A stretch of 64,000 bases of DNA from Streptomyces sp. 11x1. GTDB taxonomy: Bacteria > Actinomycetota > Actinomycetes > Streptomycetales > Streptomycetaceae. Where the stretch lies: contig NZ_CP122458.1 of assembly GCF_032598905.1 (NCBI RefSeq), forward strand, positions 4,427,001 through 4,491,000, written 5' to 3'. The first letter of the stretch is position 1. The number at the start of each line of letters is the position of its first letter. Position numbers and translations under genes: made by a program. Under the pieces are notes generated by a model. The model saw nothing but the letters and a program-made list of their open reading frames with translations, did no database searches and was not told the DNA's origin. Below are positions 1 to 10,834 of the stretch, piece after piece.

Positions 1-200
1 CGGGTCGACTCACCGCCGACGTCCACCAGGTCCGCGCCCTCGCCGACCATGTCCAGGCCGTGCTTGACCGCCGCCGTGGTGTCGAAGAAGCGGCCCCCGT
101 CGGAGAAGGAGTCCGGGGTGACGTTGACGACACCCATGACCGCACAACGGTCCCATCGGGGCAATCCGGCCACCCACCCACGCCGGTTCTGCTTGCTCAT
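1..200 (-). CDS. folP: dihydropteroate synthase, N-terminal part (gene runs off the left edge)
   Basis: Makes 7,8-dihydropteroate from p-aminobenzoate and hydroxymethyl-dihydropterin pyrophosphate in folate synthesis. Read from ATG at 200, the first 66 residues include VMGVVNVTPDSFSDGG, the first DHPS signature that forms the pterin pocket, followed by the expected GADLVDVGGEST strand. The rest lies outside the window. Its neighbour 94 bp upstream on the same strand is folE, so two folate/pterin genes sit together. The overlapping TTG-started frame from 207 is only a shadow. Confidence 0.9.
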   Translation of the reverse strand, partial: MSKQNRRGWVAGLPRWDRCAVMGVVNVTPDSFSDGGRFFDTTAAVKHGLDMVGEGADLVDVGGEST

Positions 201-294
201 GCGTCAAGCCTAGGCCCCCGCGCGCGGCCGTGGTCCGGCGCTCCCGGCTCCGAGGAGTCAGAGGGCCACCGAGGGCCAGGGGGCCACCGGGGAG

Positions 295-900
295 TCAGTG
301 GGCCATGATGAGGCTCATCGCCTCGTTGCGGGTCGCCGCGTCCCTGAGCTGGCCGCGCACCGCCGACGTTATGGTCTTCGCGCCGGGCTTGCGGATGCCC
401 CGCATCGACATGCACATGTGCTCGCACTCGACGACCACGATCACCCCGCGCGGCTCCAGGATCTCCATCAACGAGTCGGCGATCTGCGTCGTCATCCGCT
501 CCTGCACCTGCGGACGCCGGGCGTAGACGTCCACGAGCCGCGCCAGCTTCGACAGCCCGGTGATCTTGCCGCTGGTGGAGGGGATGTACCCGACGTGCGC
601 CACGCCCCGGAACGGCACCAGGTGGTGCTCACAGGTCGAGTAGACCTCGATGTCCTTGACCAGGACCATCTCGTCGTGACCGAGGTCGAACGTGGTGGTC
701 AGCACATCCTCCGGCTGCTGCCACAGCCCCGCGAAGATCTCCTTGTACGCCCGCGCCACCCGCGCCGGCGTCTCCCTCAGGCCCTCTCGGTCGGGGTCCT
801 CGCCGACGGCGATCAGCAGTTCCCGTACGGCGTTCTCGGCGCGCTTCTCGTCGAATTCGCCGACGGTGCCCTCGCCGTCCAGCGTCACGGGGTCGGTCAT
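295..900 (-). CDS. folE: GTP cyclohydrolase I
   Basis: Converts GTP to 7,8-dihydroneopterin triphosphate, the first step of folate synthesis; the family works as a cytosolic homodecamer. The 201-residue protein is of usual length. It shows the catalytic zinc ligands [10 protein letters not shown] and the later [12 protein letters not shown] motif, plus the [14 protein letters not shown] segment. ATG at 900 is chosen because an AGGAG/GCGAGG Shine-Dalgarno lies just upstream and [11 protein letters not shown] is a normal N-terminus; an open extension to 1026 has no family similarity. It lies between ftsH and folP on the same strand. All catalytic residues I can check are present. Confidence 0.95.
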   Translation of the reverse strand: MTDPVTLDGEGTVGEFDEKRAENAVRELLIAVGEDPDREGLRETPARVARAYKEIFAGLWQQPEDVLTTTFDLGHDEMVLVKDIEVYSTCEHHLVPFRGVAHVGYIPSTSGKITGLSKLARLVDVYARRPQVQERMTTQIADSLMEILEPRGVIVVVECEHMCMSMRGIRKPGAKTITSAVRGQLRDAATRNEAMSLIMAH

Positions 901-1100
901 GTCGTGCCTCGCTCCTGAGCCTGTGACACGTACGGATGACGCGTCTCGTCCTCGGCCTTCTTGCGGCCCTCTTTCGGCCATACAAAATGCCGCGCCCCCC
1001 AGGCTAGAACCAGGGGGACGCGGCAATCATTCCGGGCCTCACGAGGCGGCCTGGGCCGGGAGCGGCACGCTCCCGGTGGCCGGTTCTCATCGGTGGAGGG

Positions 1101-3116
<2,016 letters not shown>

Positions 3117-3306
3117 CCATACGGAGCGGTGCCGCCCCGTCCCTCCTGCCATAGTGAGTTTGATAAAAGACTGTTCTTCGGACGGTACCCCAGCATTGTG
3201 ACCCGAAGCCGCAGGGGACTGCTCGCAATCCCGTCCTCGCATGCTCCAACGGCGCGAAACCCGCTGGGGTTCCCGAGCGTCTTACGGGGAATGAGCCGGA
3301 ACCGGT

Positions 3307-3870
3307 TCAACCGCCGTAGACGTGGGGCGCGAGCGTACCGACGAACGGAAGGTTGCGGTACTTCTCGGCGTAGTCGAGGCCGTAGCCCACGACGAACTCG
3401 TTGGGGATGTCGAAGCCGACCCATTCCACGTCGATGGCGACCTTGGCGGCGTCGGGCTTGCGCAGCAGGGTGCAGATCTTCAGGGACTCGGGCTCGCGGG
3501 AGCCGAGGTTGGAGATCAGCCAGGACAGGGTCAGACCCGAGTCGATGATGTCCTCGACGATCAGGACGTGCCTGCCCTTGATGTCGGTGTCGAGGTCCTT
3601 GAGGATCCGCACCACACCCGAGGACTGGGTGCCCGCGCCGTAGGAGGACACGGCCATCCAGTCCATGGTGACCGGGGTGGACAGCGCCCGGGCGAGGTCC
3701 GCCATGACCATCACCGCGCCCTTGAGGACACCGACGATCAGCAGGTCCTTGCCCGCGTACTCCGTGTCGATCTTCGCGGCCAGCTCGGCCAGCTTCGCGT
3801 CGATCTCTTCCTTGGTGATGAGCACCTCTTTGAGGTCGGTGCCCATGTCTTTCGCGTCCACCCGCATCAC
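3307..3870 (-). CDS. hpt: hypoxanthine phosphoribosyltransferase
   Basis: Purine salvage enzyme that transfers phosphoribose from PRPP to hypoxanthine or guanine. The 187-residue protein has the PRPP-binding loop [14 protein letters not shown] and the [11 protein letters not shown] flexible-loop segment typical of HPRT. The N-terminus [24 protein letters not shown] offers two nearby ATGs; the later one (MGTDL) is equally possible. It sits between tilS and ftsH, the common bacterial tilS-hpt-ftsH order, so co-transcription is likely. No unusual substitutions seen. Confidence 0.94.
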   Translation of the reverse strand: MMRVDAKDMGTDLKEVLITKEEIDAKLAELAAKIDTEYAGKDLLIVGVLKGAVMVMADLARALSTPVTMDWMAVSSYGAGTQSSGVVRILKDLDTDIKGRHVLIVEDIIDSGLTLSWLISNLGSREPESLKICTLLRKPDAAKVAIDVEWVGFDIPNEFVVGYGLDYAEKYRNLPFVGTLAPHVYGG

Positions 3871-3960
3871 TTTCGGTCGTCCCAGGGCCGGCCCCGGACG
3901 CCCGCGTCCCGTGTGCGGGAGGCTTGGGGCCCGTCGCGCGGGCCCCGTCGGCGTCCGGTT

Positions 3961-5127
3961 TCAGCCTTGCCGAATCACCAGTCTGCCACCCTGCCGCTGG
4001 GCGACGACCCGGCCGGGGAGATTGATGGCCCCCTGACCGCGCCAGCCGGTGATGAGACGGTCGATCTCCTCGATGTGCCGGGCGAAGAGGGAACCCGCCG
4101 GCGCTCCGGCCTCGATGGCGGCCCGGCGCAGGATCCGGCGGCGCACGGCGGGCGGCAGGGCGTAGAGCTTGGCGCACTCCAACAGGCCCGCCGCGTCGCG
4201 GACGGAGGCCTCCGCCTGGCGGGCCCAGGTGTCGAGGGCGTCGGCGTCGTCCCGGGAGAGCTGGGCCGTACGGGCGAGGGCCTCGACGACGCCCTTGCCG
4301 AGCGCCTTCTCCAGGGCGGGCAGGCCCTCGTGGCGGAGCCGGGAGCGGGTGTAGGCGGGGTCGGCGTTGTGCGGGTCGTCCCAGACGGGCAGCGACTGGA
4401 CCATGCAGGCCTTGCGGGCGGTCTGCCGGTCGAGCTGGAGGAAGGGGCGGCGGTAGCGGCCGTCGGCCCCCGAGACCGCGGCCATCCCGGACAGGGAGCG
4501 GATGCCGGAGCCGCGGGCGAGCCCGAGGAGGACGGTCTCGGCCTGGTCGTCGCGGGTGTGGCCGAGGAGGACGGCGGTGGCACCGTGGCGTTCCAGGGCA
4601 GCGTCCAGGGCGGCGTAGCGGGCGTCCCGGGCGGCGGCCTCGGGGCCGCCCTCGCGGCCGACGGTGACAGCGACGGACTCGACCGGGTCCAGGCCGAGTT
4701 CGCGCAGGCGCAGGGCGACTTCCTCGGCGCGCAGGTCGGAGCCGGGCTGCAGACCGTGGTCGACGGTGATGCCGCCGGCGCGGACGCCGAGCCTGGGTGC
4801 CTCGAAGGCGAGGGCGGAGGCGAGCGCCATGGAGTCGGCGCCGCCGGAGCACGCCACGAGCACGAGCGGGCTCTCGGGGGCGGCGGATCCCGGGCGGGAG
4901 GCACCCGGGCGCGCGGAACTGCCGCGCCTCACCTCGACGGGCACAGCCGCGGGGGATACGGCCGTGGGGGGCGTGGGCGCCGGTGGTGCGCCCGGGTCGG
5001 AGGGCGCGCCCGGGAGCGCGCGGGCGGGCGCGTGCGAGGTGGTGTTCGTGTGGTGTTCGGTGAGGAGGTCGTGGAGTACGCGGCGGACCGCCAGGCGTAT
5101 CGCCGCGACCGCGGGGTGGGGACCCAT
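3961..5127 (-). CDS. tilS: tRNA(Ile)-lysidine synthase
   Basis: Modifies C34 of tRNA-Ile(CAU) to lysidine, changing codon reading from AUG to AUA; an essential ATP-pyrophosphatase. The P-loop-like [12 protein letters not shown] is near residue 100, followed by [20 protein letters not shown], the conserved substrate and Mg segment. The 388-residue protein carries an Ala/Pro-rich insertion of about 45 residues between the N-terminal helix and the catalytic strand, which looks like a lineage-specific linker. It starts at ATG 5127 and lies 90 bp upstream of hpt. Confidence 0.93.
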   Translation of the reverse strand: MGPHPAVAAIRLAVRRVLHDLLTEHHTNTTSHAPARALPGAPSDPGAPPAPTPPTAVSPAAVPVEVRRGSSARPGASRPGSAAPESPLVLVACSGGADSMALASALAFEAPRLGVRAGGITVDHGLQPGSDLRAEEVALRLRELGLDPVESVAVTVGREGGPEAAARDARYAALDAALERHGATAVLLGHTRDDQAETVLLGLARGSGIRSLSGMAAVSGADGRYRRPFLQLDRQTARKACMVQSLPVWDDPHNADPAYTRSRLRHEGLPALEKALGKGVVEALARTAQLSRDDADALDTWARQAEASVRDAAGLLECAKLYALPPAVRRRILRRAAIEAGAPAGSLFARHIEEIDRLITGWRGQGAINLPGRVVAQRQGGRLVIRQG

Positions 5128-5317
5128 GTCCGGTTCCCTTCATGAAATTGTCGGGGGCGAGCCCGAGCTCTGTCACTCAGAGTGTGTAGATGGTGACAGA
5201 ACCGGGCGGTTCCCCGAGCATTGCACGCCTACCCCTCGCTCACGGTCCCTCGGACGGGTGATTGGAGGGGCGTTCGCCTGCCGTCGGCCGGATACGTTCA
5301 CCACGCTCGCGCGCGGC

Positions 5318-6442
5318 TCACGACTCCGCCTTGCGATGCACCCGCGCGACCCAGTCCGCCGGTTTGGCGATCTCCGCCTTGGTCGGCAGGGTGTTCGGGG
5401 AGGTCCAGACGCGGTTGAAGCCGTCCATGCCGACCTGTTCGACGACCGCCCGTACGAACCGCTCGCCGTCCCTGTACTGCCTGAGCTTGGCGTCCAGGCC
5501 CAGCAGTTTGCGCAGCGCCTGGTCCAGGCGGGAGGCACCCTTCGCACGGCGCTGCTGGAACTTCTCGCGGATCTCGGCGACCGAGGGCACGACGGCCGGA
5601 CCGACGCCGTCCATCACGAAGTCGGCGTGACCCTCCAGAAGGGACATGACGGCGGTGAGCCGGCCGAGGATCTCGCGCTGGGCGGGGGTCTGCACCAATT
5701 CCACGATCGAGTGACCGTCGTCGCCGACCTCCCCCTCGGGTCGGCCACCCGCGAGTGACTGGGCGGCCTCCCTGATGCGCTCCAGGAAAGTCGTGGGGTC
5801 GACCTCCGTCTCCCCCAAGAACGACTGGATTTCACCCTCAAGGTGGTCCCGGAGCCAGGGAACGGCGGTGAACTGCGTGCGGTGCGTCTCCTCGTGCAGA
5901 CAGACCCAGAGGCGGAAGTCGTGGGGCTGCACGTCGAGTTCGCGCTCCACGTGCACGATGTTCGGGGCGACGAGCAGGAGTCGGCCGCCGCCGTTCTCGC
6001 CCGCGGGGAGGTCGCGGGTCGCGGGAGCGAAGGTCTCGTACTGGCCGAGGACCCGGGAGGCCAGGAAGGACAGGAGCATGCCCAGCTCCACGCCGGTGAC
6101 CTTGCCGCCGACCGCGCCGAGGACGGCCCCGCCGGGGGTGTTGCCGCGACGTTCCTGCATCTTGTCGAGCAGCGGCTTCAGCAGTTCCCGGAAGCCGGCG
6201 ACGTTGGCCTGGACCCAGCCGGGCCGGTCGACGACGAGCACGGGGGTGTCGTCGGCCGTGTCGGGGAGCATCCGGGTGAAGGCGCGGACGTGCTCCTCCG
6301 AGGCCTTCGCGTGTCGGCGGAGCTCGGCGACGATGGCCCTGGCCTCGTCGCGGCTCACCTCGGGGCCCGGCCGCACGAGCCGGGTCGCGGTCGCCACCGC
6401 GAGATTCCAGTCGACCATCTCGGCACCACCGATACGAGTCAT
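5318..6442 (-). CDS. zinc-dependent metalloprotease-like protein (DUF2342 / F420-associated family)
   Basis: A 374-residue protein of the actinobacterial family often labelled coenzyme F420 biosynthesis-associated or zincin_2. It contains VCLHEETHRTQF, a gluzincin-like HExxH motif, in an otherwise alpha-helical sequence. ATG at 6442 (MTRIGGAEMVDWNLA) gives the typical N-terminus; the open frame further upstream runs through repeat DNA and is not credible. No signal peptide is visible. The physiological substrate is unknown and the link to F420 is by family name only. It lies between tilS and the dacB-type gene on the same strand. Confidence 0.82.
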   Translation of the reverse strand: MTRIGGAEMVDWNLAVATATRLVRPGPEVSRDEARAIVAELRRHAKASEEHVRAFTRMLPDTADDTPVLVVDRPGWVQANVAGFRELLKPLLDKMQERRGNTPGGAVLGAVGGKVTGVELGMLLSFLASRVLGQYETFAPATRDLPAGENGGGRLLLVAPNIVHVERELDVQPHDFRLWVCLHEETHRTQFTAVPWLRDHLEGEIQSFLGETEVDPTTFLERIREAAQSLAGGRPEGEVGDDGHSIVELVQTPAQREILGRLTAVMSLLEGHADFVMDGVGPAVVPSVAEIREKFQQRRAKGASRLDQALRKLLGLDAKLRQYRDGERFVRAVVEQVGMDGFNRVWTSPNTLPTKAEIAKPADWVARVHRKAES

Positions 6443-6535
6443 GTTGTCAACCGTACGGGAGCGCTGCCTCTGGGGGCAGGCCGTGGGGGGTGGGGGGGTG
6501 CCTTGGCGGCAGTGGGTACGTGCGGGTGGGTGGGG

Positions 6536-6612
6536 GTTCTCGCGCCCACGCGGCGGAGCCGCATATCGACACAGCCCCGCGCCCCTGAAAAAGCAGGGGC
6601 TGCGCCCCGTGC
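6536..6612. repeat. dispersed GC-rich hairpin repeat, copy A
   Basis: Carries the core cgcgcccacgcggcggagcc, then a ccgcgcccct block and a short inverted repeat (gcccctg / caggggc). The same module recurs at 10757, 17501, 25880, 34345 and 37084. Here it lies just downstream of the dacB-type stop codon and could act as a transcription terminator. Confidence 0.75.
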
Positions 6613-6621
6613 TTTTCCCCG

Positions 6622-8262
6622 TCACCGGCAGCCGCAGGTGGCCAGGGACGAGGTGGCGTCCGTCAGGGCCTTCTTGGCCGGGTCGGTGTTTCCCAGAGGG
6701 GTTTCCGTGGCGAGGAAGGCGAAGGCGAGGAGGCGGCCGTCGGCGTCCACGACGGTGCCGGCGAGGGTGTTCACGTTGCTGAGGGTGCCGGTCTTGGCGC
6801 GGACGATGCCGGTGCCGGTGGCGTCGCTGGGGTAGCGGGTGCGCAGGGTGCCGGTGAAGCCGGCGACGGGGAGACCGGTGAGGACGGGGCGGAGTTCGGG
6901 GTGGTCGGGGGCCGCCGACTCGGCGAGCAGGGCGGTGAGGAGGGCGGGGGTCAGCGCGTTGCCCCGGCTGAGGCCGCTGCCGTCCGCGAACTCGACCCCG
7001 TCCAGGGGAACTTCGAGCTTCTTCAGTTCCTTCTTGATGGCCGCCGCGCCGCCCTCGAAGCTCGGCTGTTCGCCCGTCGCGAGCGCGACGTGGCGGGCGA
7101 GGGCCTCGGCGATGTCGTTGTCGCTGTTGGTGAGCATGCGCTCGACCAGGGTGGTGAGCGGCGGGGAGGAGACCGCGGCGAGTTCCTTCGCGTTCTTCGG
7201 GGCCGCCGCGTCGCCCTCCGTCCTCACCTTGATGTCCCGCTCCTCCAGGAGGTCCGCGAACTCGGCGGTCGCGGCCGCCGCCGGGTTCGGGTCGCGGTCC
7301 GCGTCGCCGCTGGAGGAGTCGTCGAGGCGGGCCTCGTCGACCATCAGCGGGACGACGAGGGCGAGGTTGCCGTTCCTCCCGATGGTGTGCTGCTCGGGGC
7401 CCTCGTAGAGGGAGACGTCGTGGGTGAGGGTGATCTCCTTCAGGTGACGCCTGTCGAGGGCGTCGGCGGTCCGGTCGGCGAGGGTGCGCAGGCTCGCGTA
7501 GCCCTCGGTGTCCTTGTGCGCGGTGAGGGTGGGGTCGCCGCCGCCGACGAGGACGACCTCGGCGGAGTCGGGGTCCAGGACCGTGCGGGTCTGGAGGCGG
7601 TGGTCGGGGCCCACCGCCGAGAGCGCCGCGACGGCCGTGGCGATCTTGGTGGTCGAGGCCGGTGTCAGGGCCTCCTCCGCGTTCTGGGAGTACAGCTGCT
7701 CGCCGGTCTCGACGTCGACGACGGAGGCCGCCCGGCGGGGGCCCAGGACGGGGGACTTCAGGAACGGGTCGAGCAGGGCCGCCAGGGCGGCGGAGTCGGG
7801 CGCCGAGCCCGCGCCGGAGGTGCCGCCGAGGCCGGCCAGGACGGCGGGGGCGCTCGGCGCGGGCTTGGGCGCCCCCGCCGCCGTACCGGAACTACGTCCG
7901 TGATCTGCGCCACCCTGGCCCTCGCGCGATGCCGCCCAGTCGCGCTCGGCCGTACGCTGACCGGAGGAGTCCCAGGGTCCGGCGGCGGCCACCGCCCCGG
8001 CCGAGAACACCAGCCCCAGGGTGGCCGCGCCGGCGGTGAACTGGAGGGTCGTGAGCTTCTTCGTGCTCCCCGCGAGCTGCGAGGAGCGTGCCGTGACGGC
8101 GCTCGTGACGCGTACGACGCCGGGTTTCACCGCCTGTGCGACGCGCGCGGCACCGGGCTTCACGGCGCGTGTGACGCGCACGATCCCCGGCTTCACGCCG
8201 TGCACCACCCGCACCACACGCGGTCTCGCGGCCCGCCAGACCTTCGGCTCCCGCACGACCAC
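6622..8262 (-). CDS. dacB: D-alanyl-D-alanine carboxypeptidase/endopeptidase (class C PBP4 type)
   Basis: Trims or cleaves peptidoglycan cross-links outside the membrane. The three active-site motifs of the PBP4 family are present: STTK (TPASTTKIATA), SDN (TNSDNDIAEAL) and KTG (VRAKTGTLSNVN). The 546-residue protein begins with GTG at 8262 behind AAGGGG. Its first 80 residues are unusual: an 11-residue VKPG..RV repeat, then a single hydrophobic anchor near 85-110, so the enzyme is probably type II membrane-anchored with a basic cytoplasmic tail. It ends SLATCGCR, with two late cysteines. It is divergent from ppa. Confidence 0.9.
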   Translation of the reverse strand: MVVREPKVWRAARPRVVRVVHGVKPGIVRVTRAVKPGAARVAQAVKPGVVRVTSAVTARSSQLAGSTKKLTTLQFTAGAATLGLVFSAGAVAAAGPWDSSGQRTAERDWAASREGQGGADHGRSSGTAAGAPKPAPSAPAVLAGLGGTSGAGSAPDSAALAALLDPFLKSPVLGPRRAASVVDVETGEQLYSQNAEEALTPASTTKIATAVAALSAVGPDHRLQTRTVLDPDSAEVVLVGGGDPTLTAHKDTEGYASLRTLADRTADALDRRHLKEITLTHDVSLYEGPEQHTIGRNGNLALVVPLMVDEARLDDSSSGDADRDPNPAAAATAEFADLLEERDIKVRTEGDAAAPKNAKELAAVSSPPLTTLVERMLTNSDNDIAEALARHVALATGEQPSFEGGAAAIKKELKKLEVPLDGVEFADGSGLSRGNALTPALLTALLAESAAPDHPELRPVLTGLPVAGFTGTLRTRYPSDATGTGIVRAKTGTLSNVNTLAGTVVDADGRLLAFAFLATETPLGNTDPAKKALTDATSSLATCGCR

Positions 8263-8341
8263 CAGCCCCTTTCGCGATCACACACCTGCGTGAGGGACAC
8301 TTAACCACCAGAACTATGTGTTGATCATGGAGGAGTCACCG

Positions 8342-8833
8342 GTGGAGTTCGACGTCACGATCGAGATTCCGAAGGGTTCGCGGAACAAGTACGAGGTGGA
8401 CCACGAGACCGGTCGGATCCGCCTGGACCGTCGCCTCTTCACCTCGACCGCCTACCCGACCGACTACGGCTTCGTCGAGAACACCCTCGGCGAGGACGGC
8501 GACCCGCTGGACGCGCTGGTCATCCTGGACGAGCCGACTTTCCCGGGCTGCCTCATCAAGTGCCGTGCGATCGGCATGTTCCGCATGACGGACGAGGCCG
8601 GCGGCGACGACAAGCTGCTCTGCGTCCCGGCGACGGACCCGCGCCAGGAGCACCTGCGTGACATCCACCACGTCTCGGAGTTCGACCGCCTGGAGATCCA
8701 GCACTTCTTCGAGGTCTACAAGGACCTGGAGCCCGGCAAGTCCGTCGAGGGCGCCGACTGGGTGGGCCGCGCCGACGCCGAGGCCGAGGTCGAGAAGTCG
8801 TACAAGCGCTTCAAGGAGCAGGGCGGTCACTGA
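8342..8833 (+). CDS. ppa: inorganic pyrophosphatase (family I)
   Basis: Hydrolyses pyrophosphate to drive biosynthetic reactions; a soluble Mg-dependent hexamer. The 163 residues include the signature GDPLDALVI with catalytic aspartates, plus DYGFVENT and [19 protein letters not shown]. The start is GTG at 8342 ([13 protein letters not shown]), with GGAGGAG at 8329-8335 at good spacing; an in-frame ATG at 8327 overlaps that Shine-Dalgarno. The gene is divergent from the PBP gene and followed by a strong hairpin. Confidence 0.96.
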   Translation: MEFDVTIEIPKGSRNKYEVDHETGRIRLDRRLFTSTAYPTDYGFVENTLGEDGDPLDALVILDEPTFPGCLIKCRAIGMFRMTDEAGGDDKLLCVPATDPRQEHLRDIHHVSEFDRLEIQHFFEVYKDLEPGKSVEGADWVGRADAEAEVEKSYKRFKEQGGH

Positions 8834-8872
8834 CCCCGCCTGAGCTTGTCGGCTGTCTTGCCGATCGATTCC

Positions 8873-8917
8873 GCGAACGGGCCGCGTGCCCCCAGGAGGG
8901 GCGCGTGGCCCGTTCGC
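8873..8917 (+). terminator. hairpin terminator after ppa
   Basis: Two 20-base arms (8873-8892 and 8898-8917) pair throughout with two G-T wobbles around a 5-base loop. It lies 40 bp past the ppa stop. No long T-run follows, as is usual in streptomycetes. Confidence 0.75.
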
Positions 8918-8988
8918 GTATCCGTGAGTGCCGGTGCGCATACTGAGGCGTACCTGAGGTGTCGTACAGGGAGCGCGGCGGAGTGGGA

Positions 8989-10704
8989 GTGACGGAGTCC
9001 GGGGACGGCGGGCCGGTGGAGGACCGCAAGCCGGTGTCGGACGAGGCGGGCAGTGCCTTCGCGCCGGTGGGGTTCACGCTGGGGATCGACGGGGACGCGT
9101 CGGTGACCTCGGAGTTCGCGATCCCGGCCGGGCTGGATGTGCCGGCCGCGGAGGCCGAGGCGCAGACGACCTCCGAGTTCGCGCTGCCGGAGGGGCTGGC
9201 GCCGCCCGAGGGGGTCCCGGACGAGCACGAGGGGTCCGCGTTCAGCGTGCCGCGGACCTACAGCACGCGGCACGCGCCGGTCGCGTTCACACCGGCCGGC
9301 GGGATCCCGACCGTCAGTCTGACCAAGGACGCGCCCTGGCAGGACCGGATGCGCACGATGCTGCGGATGCCGGTGGCGGAGAGGCCCGCGCCGGAGCCGC
9401 CGGCGCGCGCGGAGGGCGACACGGGGCCCGCCGTGCCCCGTGTGCTCGACCTCACCCTGAGGATCGGCGAGCTGCTGCTGGCGGGCGGCGAGGGCGCGGA
9501 GGACGTGGAGGCGGCGATGTTCGCCGTGTGCCGGTCCTACGGCCTCGACCGCTGCGAGCCGACGGTGACCTTCACCCAGCTGTCGGTCACCTACCAGCCG
9601 TCGCTGGTGGACGACCCGGTCACGGCGTCGAGGATCGTCCGGCGCCGGGCCACCGACTACAACCGGCTCGCGGCCGTCTTCCGGCTGGTGGACGACCTCA
9701 GCGACCCGGAGACCGCGATCTCGCTGGAGGAGGCGTACCGGCGGCTGGCGGAGATACGGCGCAACCGGCACCCGTATCCCGGCTGGACGCTGACCCTGGC
9801 GAGCGGGCTGCTGGCGGGGGCCGCGTCCGTGCTGGTCGGCGGTGGCGTCGTCGTGTTCGTGGCGGCGGCGCTCGGCGCGATGCTCGGCGACCGGCTGGCG
9901 TGGCTGTGCTCCGGGCGCGGGCTGCCGGAGTTCTACCAGTTCCTGGTGGCCGCGATGCCCCCGGCGGCGATCGGGGTGGCGCTGACCGTGGCGCACGTGG
10001 ACGTGAAGGCGTCCGCCGTCATCACCGGTGGGCTGTTCGCGCTGCTGCCCGGGCGGGCGCTCGTGGCGGGTGTGCAGGACGGGCTGACCGGCTTCTACAT
10101 CACCGCCTCCGCGCGGCTCCTGGAGGTCATGTACCTCTTCGTGGGCATCGTGGTGGGGGTGCTGCTGGTCCTGTACTTCGGTGTGAAGCTGGGCGCCGAG
10201 CTGAACCCGGACGCGGCGCTCGGCAGCGCGGACCGGCCGCTGTTGCAGCTCGGGGCGTCGATGCTGCTGTCGTTGACGTTCGCGCTGCTGCTTCAGCAGG
10301 AACGATCCACCGTGCTGGCGGTGACCCTCAACGGCGGGGTGGCCTGGGCGGTGTACGGGGCCATGCACGAGGCGGGCGGGATCTCACCGGTGGCCTCCAC
10401 CGCCGTGGCGGCGGGGCTGGTGGGGCTGTTCGGACAGTTGCTGTCGCGGTACCGGTTCGCTTCCGCGCTGCCCTATACGACCGCGGCGATCGGGCCCCTG
10501 TTGCCGGGGTCGGCCACGTATTTCGGGTTGTTGGCCTTCGCGCAGAACGATGTGGACGCGGGGTTGGTGTCGCTCACCAAGGCCGCGGCGTTGGCCATGG
10601 CCATCGCGATCGGGGTGAACCTGGGATCCGAGCTGTTCCGGTTGTTCCTGCCGGGGGCCGCGCGGGCGGGCCGCAAGGCGGCGAAGCGGACGCGAGGGTT
10701 CTGA
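8989..10704 (+). CDS. threonine/serine exporter family protein (ThrE-like, fused halves)
   Basis: Integral membrane protein of the ThrE/DUF1212-DUF3815 family, proposed to export small amino acids by proton exchange. After about 140 polar, Glu/Pro-rich residues comes the conserved soluble domain (LTLRIGELLLAGGEGAEDVE), then about ten hydrophobic helices in two halves. The C-terminus is basic (AARAGRKAAKRTRGF). GTG at 8989 is chosen because GGAG at 8980-8983 sits five bases upstream; GTG at 8959 is an in-frame alternative. It converges on the DedA gene through a strong hairpin. The substrate is inferred from family only. Confidence 0.87.
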   Translation: MTESGDGGPVEDRKPVSDEAGSAFAPVGFTLGIDGDASVTSEFAIPAGLDVPAAEAEAQTTSEFALPEGLAPPEGVPDEHEGSAFSVPRTYSTRHAPVAFTPAGGIPTVSLTKDAPWQDRMRTMLRMPVAERPAPEPPARAEGDTGPAVPRVLDLTLRIGELLLAGGEGAEDVEAAMFAVCRSYGLDRCEPTVTFTQLSVTYQPSLVDDPVTASRIVRRRATDYNRLAAVFRLVDDLSDPETAISLEEAYRRLAEIRRNRHPYPGWTLTLASGLLAGAASVLVGGGVVVFVAAALGAMLGDRLAWLCSGRGLPEFYQFLVAAMPPAAIGVALTVAHVDVKASAVITGGLFALLPGRALVAGVQDGLTGFYITASARLLEVMYLFVGIVVGVLLVLYFGVKLGAELNPDAALGSADRPLLQLGASMLLSLTFALLLQQERSTVLAVTLNGGVAWAVYGAMHEAGGISPVASTAVAAGLVGLFGQLLSRYRFASALPYTTAAIGPLLPGSATYFGLLAFAQNDVDAGLVSLTKAAALAMAIAIGVNLGSELFRLFLPGAARAGRKAAKRTRGF

Positions 10705-10756
10705 GCGCCCGAGGGCTCGGGGGCCGCTGAGTCGACGGCCGCGGGTGCGTGGGGCT

Positions 10757-10828
10757 TCTCGCGCCCACGCGGCGGAGCCGCAAACAGACACGGTCCCGCG
10801 CCCCTTGAAAGCAGGGCGCGGGACCGTG
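10757..10828. terminator. bidirectional terminator formed by dispersed repeat copy B
   Basis: The repeat core cgcgcccacgcggcggagcc is followed by an exact 15-bp inverted repeat starting cacggtcccgcgccc, with a 10-base loop. It lies between the convergent exporter and DedA genes, ending a few bases from the DedA stop, and probably terminates both. Confidence 0.8.
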
Positions 10829-10834
10829 GGTCGT

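Noticed and set aside
5318-6442. Assignment as a coenzyme F420 biosynthesis enzyme
   Set aside because: The link is only a family name; no F420 pathway gene is nearby and the visible motif is a metalloprotease-like HEETH.
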